From Candidatus Protochlamydia naegleriophila (GTDB lineage: Bacteria; Chlamydiota; Chlamydiia; Chlamydiales; Parachlamydiaceae), in NCBI RefSeq assembly GCF_001499655.1, contig NZ_LN879502.1, forward strand, positions 992,001 to 1,056,000: DNA of 64,000 nt. Direction: 5' to 3'. Of the stretch, positions 36,495 to 47,900 are shown one piece after another. Under the pieces are notes generated by a model that was given only the letters and a program-made list of their open reading frames with translations, was not told the DNA's origin and did not search any database. The position numbers were made by a program, and so were the translations under genes. Position 1 is the stretch's first letter, and the number at the start of each line of letters is the position of its first letter.

Positions 36495-36701
36495 GTGGAG
36501 GATAAGAAGGGCAAACTATCTTCTCCTCTCCACCGTTTCCGTTTAGTTCAAATGCGTCCTCTGCTGCCACCTTTAAATAAAGTAGAAGAACGAGGAAGTG
36601 GTATTGATAAAGTTACTTTCCAAATAGAATTGTATCAGCTTCCCCTTCCGGTTTTAGAATTATGGATAGAAGCCCTATTGCTGTCTTATTCCAACCTATA
36701 A
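36495..36701 (+). pseudogene. remnant of an AlbA/Schlafen-type ATP-binding protein (COG2865-like)
   Basis: The short frame contains PLNKVEERGSGIDKVTFQIE followed by LYQLPLPVLE. This matches the conserved end of divergent AAA_4 (AlbA_2/HATPase_c_4) proteins, which read VEERGSGIDKV-x-x-x-x-E-xx-QLPAPxFE. Near 36670-36700 a shifted frame reads SPIAVLFQPIN, similar to the usual continuation (RVVLFAP), so the fragment also carries a frameshift. The N-terminal ~400 residues are missing. It is not a functional gene. Confidence 0.6.
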
Positions 36702-36889
36702 ATTAAAGTGAAATGGGAAGAGAAGGTTCGAGCATGCTATCAACACGCTCACTAGAACCAGCCACTTGTCAATTAGGTCCTTATTCTTGATCCAATAATG
36801 AATTGTCGATGAATACTTTAGCCTTTCAATCTTTCTTCTAAAGAGGAAAATATCATGTAAGCTCGACAAAAGATTCTATTTCTAAAGAA

Positions 36890-36966
36890 GGGTGGTGCAG
36901 TGGCGGTACACCGACGAATGTATTGCATCCTCATAATCCGCGGATCCCTTGGGTTTAATGGGGTGC
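36890..36966 (+). tRNA. decayed tRNA-Met-like sequence (probably non-functional)
   Basis: GGTGGTGCAGTGGCGGTACACC looks like an acceptor/D-arm, CTCATAA is the standard 7-base anticodon loop with CAT (Met), and CCCTTGGGTTTAATGGG resembles a T-arm. The anticodon stem (GCATC against TCCGC) does not pair well and the acceptor ends do not match. Best read as a decayed tRNA-Met-like relic beside the ATPase remnant; not a working tRNA. Confidence 0.3.
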
Positions 36967-37032
36967 ACTTTTTTTATATATCTAAACAAAAGTCCCATGG
37001 CAATGAGTGGAATGCTTATCTGCAATCAAAGT

Positions 37033-38043
37033 CTACTTGGAATTTATAGCGGTGCGTTTAATGAGTTCTTTTGCCATCAATGCATGATAGAGCAGTCCTT
37101 TCGAACCCATGCCTGTCAAAAGCCACTGGGTCGGGGAAAGAGAGTGAATGAGCGGGTGGCGTTGCGGGGTCATGACGCGCGCTCCTGCGTAGCAATTGAT
37201 TAAGGGCAGGTCTTGAAGAAAAGGTAAAATGGCACATGCCTTAGGCATAATATCCGCGAGGGCTAGTTTGGGCTGTGCGTTTTCATTCAGATAGTTTCTT
37301 TCATATGTAGCTCCGACAAGGCATGTTTGCTGGTTTTCAGACATTAAGATGTAAGCTTGGGAATTTAATGCGCAGGAAAGAGGGGGCATGTGAGTTGGCC
37401 AGGCAAGCTCGATAACTTGTCCTTTGATAGTTCTGAGAGCTAGATGAGAGAGTTCTGGGATTGTACGTGTGGCAGCGCCTGTTGTTAAAATAAGCAGATC
37501 TGTGTTTTCAATCTCTTTTAAGGAGCGGATGTTTTTTTGTTCGAATACAACACCCCGCTCTTCACAAGCCTTCCAAAGACCTTGGAGATATAAAGAGGAA
37601 TGGACTGTCAGTCCATTTTTAATCCATAAACCTGGGGCTTCTGCAATACCGGGTACGAGGGTTTGGCATTGCTCGCTTGTCAGCCACTCGACATCGGGAG
37701 CATGAGCGTCAACACAGCGTTTATAGTCTTCTCTTTGCTGCACCGTTAATGCTAATCGTAAAATTCCTTTTCCATGTGCGTATACAGGCCTTCCAACAAC
37801 TTTTGAGGCAACTTGAAGCAAGTTGAGCGTTTCTTGAAATCCTTCCCGCCCCATCCAGTTGAGCTTGGCGTGTGCTCCGACATAAGGGTGCAGCAGTCCT
37901 GCGGCGATCCCGGAGGCTCCGCCTCCGATACCAACTGAATCGATGAGACGAATTTTCAAAGAGCTTAAGGCTGGCTGTTGATTGAGCAAATGCCAAGCGG
38001 TAGCTAGTCCGCAAAATCCAGCTCCTACAATAGTGATGTGCAT
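37033..38043 (-). CDS. FAD-dependent oxidoreductase of the DAO/MnmC-C type
   Basis: Three hundred thirty-six residues. The N-terminal dinucleotide-binding motif is IVGAGFCGLATAWHL (4-18); GGASGIAAGLLHPYVG is the second FAD motif of the D-amino-acid-oxidase fold, and the C-terminal GMGSKGLLYHALMAKEL closes it. The GASG-x-AGLLHPYVG layout is closest to the C-terminal half of MnmC (tRNA modification) or a small amine oxidase such as ThiO. A related gene lies near mdh and the PhnP/HflX pair in Chlamydia. The substrate is uncertain. Confidence 0.85.
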   Translation of the reverse strand: MHITIVGAGFCGLATAWHLLNQQPALSSLKIRLIDSVGIGGGASGIAAGLLHPYVGAHAKLNWMGREGFQETLNLLQVASKVVGRPVYAHGKGILRLALTVQQREDYKRCVDAHAPDVEWLTSEQCQTLVPGIAEAPGLWIKNGLTVHSSLYLQGLWKACEERGVVFEQKNIRSLKEIENTDLLILTTGAATRTIPELSHLALRTIKGQVIELAWPTHMPPLSCALNSQAYILMSENQQTCLVGATYERNYLNENAQPKLALADIMPKACAILPFLQDLPLINCYAGARVMTPQRHPLIHSLSPTQWLLTGMGSKGLLYHALMAKELIKRTAINSK

Positions 38044-38222
38044 CGAAGTGATCGCCTATGAAAGTGGGTTAGATGGGGTTTGCATAGCCATTTAGTTTAG
38101 CGCTTTTTTGAGTGAAATTCTATTATTTTATAGATTTTAACCCATTTTTTGGAGAGAATCCATTTTTATTAATAAGCCTTTAAATCTAGAGGCAAGTCTT
38201 TAGTTCTAGTGCAAGGAGTCCA

Positions 38223-38810
38223 TTGGAAAAGCTTACCATCAAAAGACAAGTGAGGCGCGTCATCGCCATTCTTGGAATGGCGGTGCTATGTGCCTGTCTC
38301 TTGACAGCTCTCATGCTTTATGTTTACAGCCCATCCGGCCGCTATCTTGCAGGAAATGCTCTGTTAGCACCCTCAGTAATGAATCAAATTAATTTGAGAG
38401 ACAAGCATCCACATACGGGCCAGACTGTAAACTTTATTTTCGATCAGGTGGATTTTTCCTACTTTGACCGTAAAAAAGGCCATTTTACACACTATCCCGT
38501 CTCTTTTGAGGCTTACGGCAAATTTTACCAATTGGTTGCCCCTGAAAAGAGTCTTGAAAAAGTAGAGCATGACATACAGCTTCTGTTCCAATCGTATCCC
38601 GTGCTCCTGACGACTAAGCTGCGGACCGATGTCAATCACGCGAATATCGCCGCAAAAATTTTCCAGGTGGTCCAGTTTACCCCACAGGACTTTTTTCGCA
38701 TCCAGTTGCATGGAGAACAAGCTGAAGGAGAATGGGCCTATTTTTATCAGGCTGGCATCTATGAGGCAATTATGCACTTATTCATGGCCCATCAACCAAG
38801 TCAGTCTTAA
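38223..38810 (+). CDS. single-pass membrane protein, unknown, TTG start
   Basis: The start is a TTG at 38223 with AAGGAG four bases upstream, better than any ATG. The 195 residues have a membrane segment at about 12-34 (AILGMAVLCACLLTALMLYV) and then a soluble exported domain (about 60-185; DKHPHTGQTVNFIFDQVDFS). The next gene starts one base after its stop, so the two are cotranscribed. No recognised family. The downstream neighbours (PhnP-like, HflX) are conserved in chlamydiae. Confidence 0.75.
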   Translation: MEKLTIKRQVRRVIAILGMAVLCACLLTALMLYVYSPSGRYLAGNALLAPSVMNQINLRDKHPHTGQTVNFIFDQVDFSYFDRKKGHFTHYPVSFEAYGKFYQLVAPEKSLEKVEHDIQLLFQSYPVLLTTKLRTDVNHANIAAKIFQVVQFTPQDFFRIQLHGEQAEGEWAYFYQAGIYEAIMHLFMAHQPSQS

Positions 38811-39620
38811 ATGGGCAAGCTTTTATTTCTTGGCACAGGGGCTTCCATGGGAATCCCAGTCATTGGATGTGGATGCGCCGTTTGCCAGTCGCCCTCTTCT
38901 TTTAATCGCCGTACTCGCCCATCTGTCTTGATTAAAACGCAGTTAAACAAGCAGCTGATTATCGATGTAGGTCCAGACTTTCGCATGCAGGCTTTGCAAC
39001 ACAAAATAAGCCGTTTGGATGGTGTCTTGTTTACGCACGCCCATCACGATCATACAGCCGGTATTGATGATTTACGCCCAATCTATTATAATCGATCGAG
39101 TCCACTTCCCATACTGCTCTCAAAAGTGACAGCAGAAGATATCCAAATGCGCTATCATTATCTTTTTGGGGCTATACAAGGGGATAAAGATTTTATCTCC
39201 CGCCTTCATCTACAACTCTTGCCCGATCAAATAGAAGGACGCGTGCATTTTGAAGGCTTGACAATTGACTATGTCACCTATGAACAGGGTGGGATGGCGG
39301 TGAATGGCTTTCGAATGGGAGACCTAGCTTACTTATCCGATATCCGCCATTTTCCAGAGACCATTTTTTCACGTCTAAAGGGTGTTAAAACTTTGATTAT
39401 AAGTGCTTTGCGGTACACGCCATCTCTTCTTCATTTTTCGATAGATGAGGCTGTTGACTTTGCAGAGCGGGCAGGTGCTGAGTCTGTTTGGTTGACTCAT
39501 ATTTCACATGAGTTGGAGCATGAAAAAGTGAATGCTTATCTTTCATCGCATGTGAAGTTGGCGTATGATGGGCTCGAATTAGATTTTAATGAGTTAAGGA
39601 ATAATAGTTATGATGAATGA
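38811..39620 (+). CDS. PhnP-like MBL-fold metallohydrolase
   Basis: Two hundred sixty-nine residues. THAHHDHTAGIDDL at 75-88 gives the H-x-H-x-D-H metal ligands of the metallo-beta-lactamase fold. The early CGCAVC block (about 20-25) is typical of the PhnP branch (structural zinc), which hydrolyses cyclic phosphodiesters. It starts at ATG 38811 directly after the preceding stop and overlaps hflX by about 8-11 bases. The phnP-hflX pairing is known in chlamydiae. Confidence 0.92.
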   Translation: MGKLLFLGTGASMGIPVIGCGCAVCQSPSSFNRRTRPSVLIKTQLNKQLIIDVGPDFRMQALQHKISRLDGVLFTHAHHDHTAGIDDLRPIYYNRSSPLPILLSKVTAEDIQMRYHYLFGAIQGDKDFISRLHLQLLPDQIEGRVHFEGLTIDYVTYEQGGMAVNGFRMGDLAYLSDIRHFPETIFSRLKGVKTLIISALRYTPSLLHFSIDEAVDFAERAGAESVWLTHISHELEHEKVNAYLSSHVKLAYDGLELDFNELRNNSYDE

Positions 39621-40956
39621 AAAAACGATTAAAGATGAATCTAATCTAATTCTTCATGAAGAAGAGAAAATACAAAGAGCATTGCTGATTTCTGTTTATC
39701 ACGGCAGTCAGCAAAAAATGATTTGCGAGGAGCATTTAGATGAGTTAGCTCTTTTAACGCGCACGTTTGGCGTTGAAGTTGCGCAGAAGGTCGCTTGTCC
39801 GCTTCGCAAATATGATGCATCGACCTATTTGAGCAAGGGTAAATTAGAAGAGCTGATCGAGAAGGCTCGCGAGCTGAAAGTCGATTTGGTGATTTTTGAT
39901 GACGAAATCACACCTGCTCAGCAAAGGAACTTGCAAAAGGCTTTCGAAATACCTGTGATGGATAGGACTGAAGTGATTTTGGGGGTGTTTGCGCAGCGGG
40001 CTCAAACCAAGGAGGCTCGTTTGCAAATTGAGCTTGCGCAAGTCAAGTATGAAGCTCCTCGTTTAAAGAGGCTGTGGACGCACTTATCTCGACAGCAAGG
40101 GACGTCCGGCTCGGGTGGCGGCGGAGCCTACTTGAAGGGCGAGGGGGAAAAGCAAATTGAGATCGACCGACGCATTCTCAAACGCAAAATTGACCAGCTT
40201 CAAAAAGAGATTGAAGAGGTCAAAGCGCACCGTGAAACGCAGCGCATCTCTCGCGTACGTTCTGAAATTCCGGTCTTTGCCATCATCGGTTATACAAATG
40301 CTGGAAAATCGACCTTGCTTAATGCTTTAACGGATGCTGGAGTTTTTGTAGAAGACAAACTCTTTGCAACACTTGATACGACGACTCGTAAATTTACGTT
40401 GGCTAATAATCAGGAGGTCTTGCTGATCGATACAGTCGGCTTTATCCGTAAGCTGCCTCACCTACTCGTCGCTGCTTTCAAGAGTACGCTTGAAGAAGCT
40501 ATTGAAGCCGATATTTTGCTGCATCTCATCGATGTGAGCCACCCCATGGCTGAGGAACAGGCTGCAACGACGCATGAGGTGTTAAAAGAGTTAGGGGCTG
40601 GAAAAAAGTCAATTATTACCGTTTTAAATAAAATTGACAAATGCTCCAATCCGCAAATGATCCATCGCATCAGAATGACCTATCCGAAAAACGTTCAAAT
40701 TTCTGCACTGCAGAAGCTTGGATTCGATGAGTTGCAAGATGTGATGATTCAAGAGATGAGCCGGCAAAGGCAGGTTGTTGAGCTCCGCATTCCACAAAGT
40801 GCGTATGCGTGCGTCAGCGAAATCATGAGAGTTGGCAACATTTTGAATCAAGATTACGATGAAAATGATATTTTGTTAAAGGCAGATTTGCCAACGGCCA
40901 TTGTCAATAAATATTTCCATTACCAAACTCGGGATCAGGAAGAGTCATCGGATTGA
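39610..40956 (+). CDS. hflX: GTPase HflX
   Basis: Ribosome-associated GTPase involved in ribosome rescue and 50S splitting. Four hundred forty-eight residues. The N-terminal HflX domain runs to about 215 with RVLFDDEITPAQ-like VIFDDEITPAQQRNLQ and the glycine-rich linker SGSGGGGAYLKGEGEKQIE; the G domain starts with GYTNAGKST at 227-235, DTVGF is the G3 motif and NKID the G4. Start ATG 39610 or 39613, overlapping the MBL gene; AAGGA lies about ten bases before. Operon with the two genes upstream; radC follows after 21 bases. Confidence 0.96.
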   Translation: MMNEKTIKDESNLILHEEEKIQRALLISVYHGSQQKMICEEHLDELALLTRTFGVEVAQKVACPLRKYDASTYLSKGKLEELIEKARELKVDLVIFDDEITPAQQRNLQKAFEIPVMDRTEVILGVFAQRAQTKEARLQIELAQVKYEAPRLKRLWTHLSRQQGTSGSGGGGAYLKGEGEKQIEIDRRILKRKIDQLQKEIEEVKAHRETQRISRVRSEIPVFAIIGYTNAGKSTLLNALTDAGVFVEDKLFATLDTTTRKFTLANNQEVLLIDTVGFIRKLPHLLVAAFKSTLEEAIEADILLHLIDVSHPMAEEQAATTHEVLKELGAGKKSIITVLNKIDKCSNPQMIHRIRMTYPKNVQISALQKLGFDELQDVMIQEMSRQRQVVELRIPQSAYACVSEIMRVGNILNQDYDENDILLKADLPTAIVNKYFHYQTRDQEESSD

Positions 40957-40977
40957 TAGTATAAAGGTATAAATTCC

Positions 40978-41670
40978 ATGGGGCATTATTCCATTCAATG
41001 CTTGCCAGAAGAAGATCGGCCAAGAGAGAGACTTCTCCGGTTTGGGCCGGATAGCCTCTCTTTAATTGAACTGATTGCCGTTATTTTGGGAAGCGGAAGC
41101 AAGACTATGCCCGTTCTTCAAATGGCGCAAGAGCTGGTCGCCCGTTTTGGAGGTCTGCAACAATTGACAGAGGCTACTTTGGCAGAGCTGTTAGAAATTA
41201 AGGGGATTGGATTAGTTAAAGCCGTTCAATTAAAGGCGGCTTTAAATCTTGGGAGCCGAGCTTCGCGTCAACAAATCAAATCCAGGTATCGAATTGAACA
41301 CCCCTCCCATGCTTATCAACTCATCAAAGATGAATTGGAAAATGAAAGCAGAGAGGTATTCGTCGTCATTTTGCAAGATACGAAGGGGTTTTTAATCTGC
41401 CATGAAGTGGTCTCGATTGGAAGCTTGTCCCAAACGCTTGTTCACCCGCGTGAGGTCTTCTACCCAGCCATTCGGCACAAGGCGGCTAGTTTGCTCGTGG
41501 CCCATAATCATCCAAGCGGAGATCCAACGCCTTCAGCTCAGGATCTGGAACTCACGCGGCTTTTATTGGAAGCGGGCCGCTTAATCGGCATCCCTCTGCA
41601 TGATCACCTCATCATTGGTAAACACTCTTACCTTTCCCTTCGACAAAATGGATTTTCATTCGAGCCATAA
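40978..41670 (+). CDS. radC: RadC family protein (JAB1/MPN domain)
   Basis: Two hundred thirty residues. The N-terminal UPF0758 part carries a helix-hairpin-helix (LLEIKGIGLVKAVQLKAA). The C-terminal JAMM metalloprotease-like domain has HEVVSIGSLSQTLVHPREVF and the metal site HNHPSGDPTPSAQD. The name DNA repair protein RadC is historic; the function is not settled. Start ATG 40978. Likely end of the TTG-gene/PhnP/HflX/RadC cluster. Confidence 0.94.
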   Translation: MGHYSIQCLPEEDRPRERLLRFGPDSLSLIELIAVILGSGSKTMPVLQMAQELVARFGGLQQLTEATLAELLEIKGIGLVKAVQLKAALNLGSRASRQQIKSRYRIEHPSHAYQLIKDELENESREVFVVILQDTKGFLICHEVVSIGSLSQTLVHPREVFYPAIRHKAASLLVAHNHPSGDPTPSAQDLELTRLLLEAGRLIGIPLHDHLIIGKHSYLSLRQNGFSFEP

Positions 41671-41935
41671 TGTTTACCATACTAACCTAAACTTAATCTC
41701 AAGAAAAATGCTGCTTTTTATTTTAGGCAAATAAAATTTTTAAAATTTATTAACCTTAAACAATGTACTCTATGTGATCTTCTTGGTTTTTAAAGAATAT
41801 TTTAAGAATTTTTAAGTTTTGTTTTAAGAGGCGTTTTTTGGTCTACGCGTTATTTACTAATATGATTTAGTTTGCTATTATGAATATAGATAATTTAATT
41901 AATAAAAGTTAAAAAAATTTAGATGGGGTTTCCCT

Positions 41936-44900
41936 ATGAGTACGCCTCCAATTTCACCTAGAGGTGATGTCCAGAGCAATTTTGAAGTGCCAGAGTTAGA
42001 TAATCTGTCTATTGAGCCTGGCATCAAGCAGACGACAACCGAAAAGGCTCAAGAGACGCTTGACAAATCTGCCTCTCATTTTAGTGCATGGAAACCATGG
42101 ACATGGTCAGCTCCAACTTGGCTGAAATGGGGGGAGTCCGAAAAAATCCCTTCTAAGGGGCGAGATGATATAAAGGAAGATCAGCTAGATGACGAGTTGG
42201 ATTTGGAATCTAAAGATTCAGAAGATGAATCGGATATGTCGGATGTAGAAGTATTAAATGATGTCATTGAATTTAAGCATGAAGTGCCTACAGTAGAGAG
42301 CGATTCAGATCTTCTTTTGAATATTGATGCAGAGAATGTGGAAGAAGAAAATCTAATCATTCAGCCACGGCCGCAGAGGTCTGCAAAGCAACCTAATTTA
42401 ACATCGACGGCAGAAAAAACTGATCAGACCAGCTATTCCCATTTATGGGGCGTGTTGAACGCGGTTGGATCGGGTGTTTTGACAGTGGGTTCTGCGGTGA
42501 AATCAGCTACGACTTATGTTGCCAAAAAAGGTAGTAAGGTCGCTTTTAAAGCTTACGCCTCTTATTTTGTCAATAAACAGGATAAAGCCAAGTTGCTAAG
42601 CACTAGTCACCAACGCATGATTCTGGCTGGAGCGGGGCCACAATTTGTAGAGCTGTCTAATTTTGTAAGTGCTTTATTGGAAGGGATTGCCAAGAATAAA
42701 ATGGACTCCATTCCTCTCGATCCTCACGCCGTTAAAGACTTGATCGATATCAACATTGCCAATGCATTTGCAAATCTTGCTGTCCAAATGAAGCAAAATA
42801 AAGACTCCATTCACAATTTTGATAACCAGCCTGCGCTGGCAAGCATGATCTCCTTATTTGTAAAGAAGGTAGAGGCTCACATCGATCCTGCTAGAATGAG
42901 TCAACTTGAGGAGCAATACCGAGAACACCGCAAAAAGCAAGGAAATCTCCTTAAAAAACTTTTTCCAAACTTGAACAATGAACCCGAGAAGCAAAAGATC
43001 TTAAGCGAGTGGGTTACCACTGGGAACTTATCTGATAATGGTCGAAAAGTTCTTTTTCCAGAGTTCGAAGAACTTTCAGAGTTCGAGCTAAGTTATTTGG
43101 ATGGGGAGTATGCCGAGTCAGATTTAAAAAATCGTTGGGAGGACGCTAGTTCGTTGATGCGGAGCATGGAAACTGCTCATAAGCGACACCTCGAGCTTAA
43201 AACTATTTTCAAGCCCGTGATCGAAGATGTTCTGGCTTATCTTTTACCCAATAGAACCAATGACATCATCGTTCCTTTTTCAAGCATTTTAAACATTTCG
43301 TTCGTCCAGAATTATCTCTATAATAAGGGAAGCGACATGCTGACCGAAATGTTGGTTAAAGCCTATAATCCACTGGAAAATGATGCAACACGCCGTCATG
43401 GATGGGAAGCGATCGTGCATGCTCGCGTAGGTGATGTCAATATTGATGGCATAATCGATGCTCCTGCATCCTTACTTGTGAATGGCGCCAAGACTTACAT
43501 CCAGGCAGATCCAAGTGTTGTAGATCGAGTGGAAGAGGCGCTCACCAATGCCTTGAAGAAACAGCAAGATCCAAAGACAGCAGAAGCTAAAGAAACGCTA
43601 TCTAAAGAAGGTATCGTTGCAAAAATGTCTCAGGGGCAGCTAGCTAGCTGGATTGTCGAGTCGGCTCAAGCACTCTTGCACACTGAAGATCCGCATGTAT
43701 TAAAGGCGGGTTTGTTTGTCCAAGATGTTTTGCATAATTTAACCTTGGCTTTAGTGGCTCAAGGATCGGCTCTCGTTATTTCTGATGAACAGCCAGTAGA
43801 GCAAGATAAGTTTATTAAGGAATTAGTTGATGGCGCCATTGCCAAATTTAAGTCTTTGCAAACGGGTGAAAGTATTCCCGACCAGTTTTGGATAGATTTT
43901 ACTAAGCAATTGCCACTGCCAGCGGAAGTTATTGAGTATTTTACTCCCAAACTGATAGAGCAGGCGAAGAGCTTGCAGAAGACTTTGACGGAGTCGGCTC
44001 CTGACATTCAAGTGATTCAGTCTCTTCATGCAACAGTTGTTGAAAAGGTACAAACCTACAAGGGTGGAGATCAGTTCTTGGCCATTAGCCAGGCTATCGC
44101 CGATCAAGTGGTAGATGGCATTCTCGCCAAGAATATCGATCTTGCTTCGTCGTCGGAAGCTTTAGGTGCCACGCTTGAGGAATTGTTCAGCGTTTATTTG
44201 CCAGATGTGAAATTTGACAATACACTGAAAGAGTGGTTCAAAAACAATGTAAGTGCGCTTGGAGTCAAGGAAGGGGAGCAAGAGACAGGATCGGCCATTT
44301 TACTTAAGCAAGGGGTTCAAGCAGGAATTCTAAAAGCCTTAATCAACACTATTGAAAGCAATTTTAAAGATGATGGTGAAGATTATGCTGCTCAACTACT
44401 TAAGAATATCCATCAGGCCTTCGAAAAAGCACTTCCTGAGTTTACAGCCGAGCAAAAAGTCATTATGCAGGCGGCTCTTGGTATACAGGGCTTGATCCAA
44501 TCCAACGAGCAGAAGATTGCAGAGCTGCGCAAATTGATGGCAACATTGCCAAGCGATATTGAGCCTACTCAGTTGCAATTGATTCAAAACTTCTTGCAAG
44601 CGACTGCGCGTGGAGTGCGTGCTGATAATTATGTAGAAAGCCTGACAAAGGAAAAGTTTAAAATTTTTGAACAGCTCAATGTTAACTCTACAGTTGTTTG
44701 GAATGACGAACAACTTGGCCGTGTCCGTGAAGCGATTGCCTTTCGTAAAGGGATTCAGCCTCAATTAGAAATTGAAAAAGAAGCGCGCGGCCTCGTTTCT
44801 GACTTAGCCGCATTAAAAATTCTAAGAGCAAAGCTGATCGATAAGAGCGAAAGCATTCAAGATCCAGTCGAGCTCAATCAAATCCAACAGCAAGCGGCTC

Positions 44901-47900
44901 ATTGCGAAGTGCTTATCCGCCTCTTAGAGCTTCCTAAAGAAAGGCTGAAATTAGTGTCTGATGCATTAAATATTGAAAAAACACTGGAGCATGCAGCTAA
45001 GGAACTGGAATATATTCTGGCTGATATCGACCAGAAAGAAAAGCTCATTAGAGTTGAAAGCAGAAAAGTTAATTTGCCTAATGCAGAAGCATGGAAGGTG
45101 GCTTGTGACTGGATGATAGGCGTCATGACTGCCCAGGAAAGAATCAATGAGCTGACGCGTGAAAATAAGGACTTGATTGCTCAGTTGGATACCCACTTGG
45201 AAGTATTCAGAAATCTTGCGCAAGAATTGTCTATTCTTTTAGGGCTAGATCAAAAAGAAAAGCTCCAATTGCCAGAATCTGTTCAAGATAAGCTTTGGAA
45301 GCATATTGAAGAAGCCAAGAAAACTCAATTGGCTCGCCTGTTATTCGAGCAAATTACGCCAATGATTTTACCAGCCATAGAGGCTGACAGCAACCGCCAA
45401 AAACTTGGCCAATTGGGCGATGGAGGAGGCTTGCTTGCCAAACTTGCTCAAGCAGCATCCAAAGGTCTTGTAAAAGAGATACCGAACCTGATTACGAGCT
45501 ATAGACCATTTGCTCAATCGGTTCTAATCCTGGCAGGCATTGAAAATCCATCTAATGAACAGATTGTTGAGATGGAAAATGCTCTCAATGGAGAGATGTT
45601 AGATCTTGGCCGCAGCTTGCTTACTTTCGATACTCTTAAACCACACTTGAAAGGTGAGGTAGCTGAAGAAGAGTTGCAACGCCTTGCGCAAGGGCTATTC
45701 TCGATTATTAGAGATGAAGGATTAGTAGAAGCTCGTGTAAGAGAGGTACTGGCTGCAGGAAATCGAGACATGGATGCTGAACTCTTGGATAAAAAAGCGC
45801 ATCAAGTGGCTGCTAAGCTGCGCCATTTCCTCATTCAGCTAGGCAAAACCGATCTGAATTCCGATTTGGTCATTCAAGCCTACGAAAAAGCTACGGATAC
45901 AGATTTAGAGGTAGAGGCTAAGATTGCTCTTCAAACGGCTTTGAAAGATCAGCAAGTAGTTGAAAAGATTAAAAAAGTTCAGTTTACACCTGAGCGGATT
46001 GCCGAATTGCTCAATGATGCGATTCCTGGCGCTACTAACTTGCACGCCTTGATGGCACCACAACTTCAGGCAGTCTTGTCAGGAAGCGATCCTGCTTTCC
46101 AAGCTAACTGGGGGCTTGTTGAGCGTTATGTGGAAGGAATGCTGCTGGCTGTTTTTGTCAAACTAGCAGAAGTCAATGATGGTGAGCAGTCTCTAGAAGC
46201 TATTGCAGGAAAACTGAAAGAGTTGATTCAAAATCCAGCCTTCATTAGGGGTAAGAGCCGTGAAGAGGCTGCCCAGCTCATGATCGATGAGCTTATGGTA
46301 AATGTTCTTGGTATTAAATCTGAGAGGGATTTGCCAGGCGTTCCTGGAGCTGTTCAAAAAATGGCTTATGATGTCATTAAAGAACAAGCTTATCTCCAGT
46401 TGAGTCCATTGCTTTTCCCGGCTATCGAAAAAGCAAAGAATAAAGAAAGGGTTCGCCAGTTATCCGGATCTAAAATGTTTGGCAACTTGGCAACAGCCAT
46501 TTCTAAAGATATCTTTAGTTTAGCGCCGGTTGTTTTCGGAAGTGCGCGCCCTATTGCGGAGCGTATCTTTGTTGACTTGGCAGAGCGGGCGCCGACTTCG
46601 GAAGAGTTGACAGCGTTTTCTAATAAGCTCGTGGAATTGGCTGGGAATCTAACTGAGCAGCCTTTAACAAGTGAATTATTAGCGGAAGCTTTCTTAAGCG
46701 CAGCTCCTGTCCAATTAGACAACGAAGAGGAAGTTAAGGCTGATTTAGTCAGGAATTTAGAGGAAAGAGGCTATGCAGCAAATATTCGTACCGTATTAGA
46801 GCAGTTGTCTACCATTCAGGCCACGCCAGAAGAGTTGACAGAGTCGCTGCAGCAGGCATTGCCCCAGATTGACAATGAGTTAAAACAGGAGCTTGCTGAC
46901 AAGCTTCATGCTGTCACACGTCCTGGAGAGGCTGCTTATAAAGATTTATCTGGATTTGCATCTGAATATGTGGAAGGGATGATTCTGCGCTTGTTTATGC
47001 GCATTGCGGAGAAGAATCCGCCAGCCGATGGCAAAGACAGCTTAGTTGTTTTGTTAGAGAATTTATTGGCTGTCGTCGAGCGTAAGTTTCAAGAGGCTAA
47101 AACTCTTCGGGATATTGAGGGTGTGCAGCAATTGCCAAGCACGGTCCTGATAGCTCAAGAATTAAACGATGAAATATTTAAAGACATCTTGGGGATCGAC
47201 TCTGAGGATGCCTTAAATGGTTTGCCAGAGCCTATGAAGAAACAAGTGTATGATTTGCTAAAGGACCAGTTAGGCCAGTTAGTGCTGAAGATTCATGAGG
47301 GCATTCATAAAGCAGAAGAGACTCTCTCTGCCGGTAACGTCAAAGAAGATCTGAAGCGTTTTGGAATAGATCAGGCTTCTCAAGAGGCCTACGCAACAAT
47401 TATAGCACGCGATGTGGCTCATGTTGTCATTGGCCAGGCTGTTCCGCACTTTTTAACCAAATCTGGTGATAATGGAATACGAGTTGTCAATCAGATCGTT
47501 AAAGGGGTAGATGAGTACTTGGAAGAGTTGGCAAGAGGTAATGTCGAAGTGGCTCGTGTGTTGCTCAATTACACGCGCGCTCCGGCTTTAAAAGGAATGC
47601 TGCAAGATCAAATGGGAAGAGTGGCGCAATCCACAAATCTGCCTGAAGAGAAGATGAGAGCAGCCAATTTTGTCAACGATCTTGTTTTAGTCAACCTCAA
47701 TAGACTATTTGCGAAAACAGTCGACTTTGAGGAGGCTGAAGGGGCTCAATTCAATCGCAAGCTAATGGGCAATATCTTACTTGTCGCGACTAATCACATC
47801 AAGACATTGAATGAAGCTCAAAAAATGGCTAAGGCCGGAGGAAGAGCCAATATTGCTCAGGCTGATTTCCTGGCGGCTGCAGGCGGCAGATTGCATTCTG

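Noticed and set aside
36890-36966. Working tRNA-Met
   Set aside because: The anticodon stem and acceptor ends do not pair; kept only as a low-confidence relic.
36949-37203. 84-residue plus-strand frame
   Set aside because: Mostly antisense to the FAD oxidoreductase gene with no start signal.
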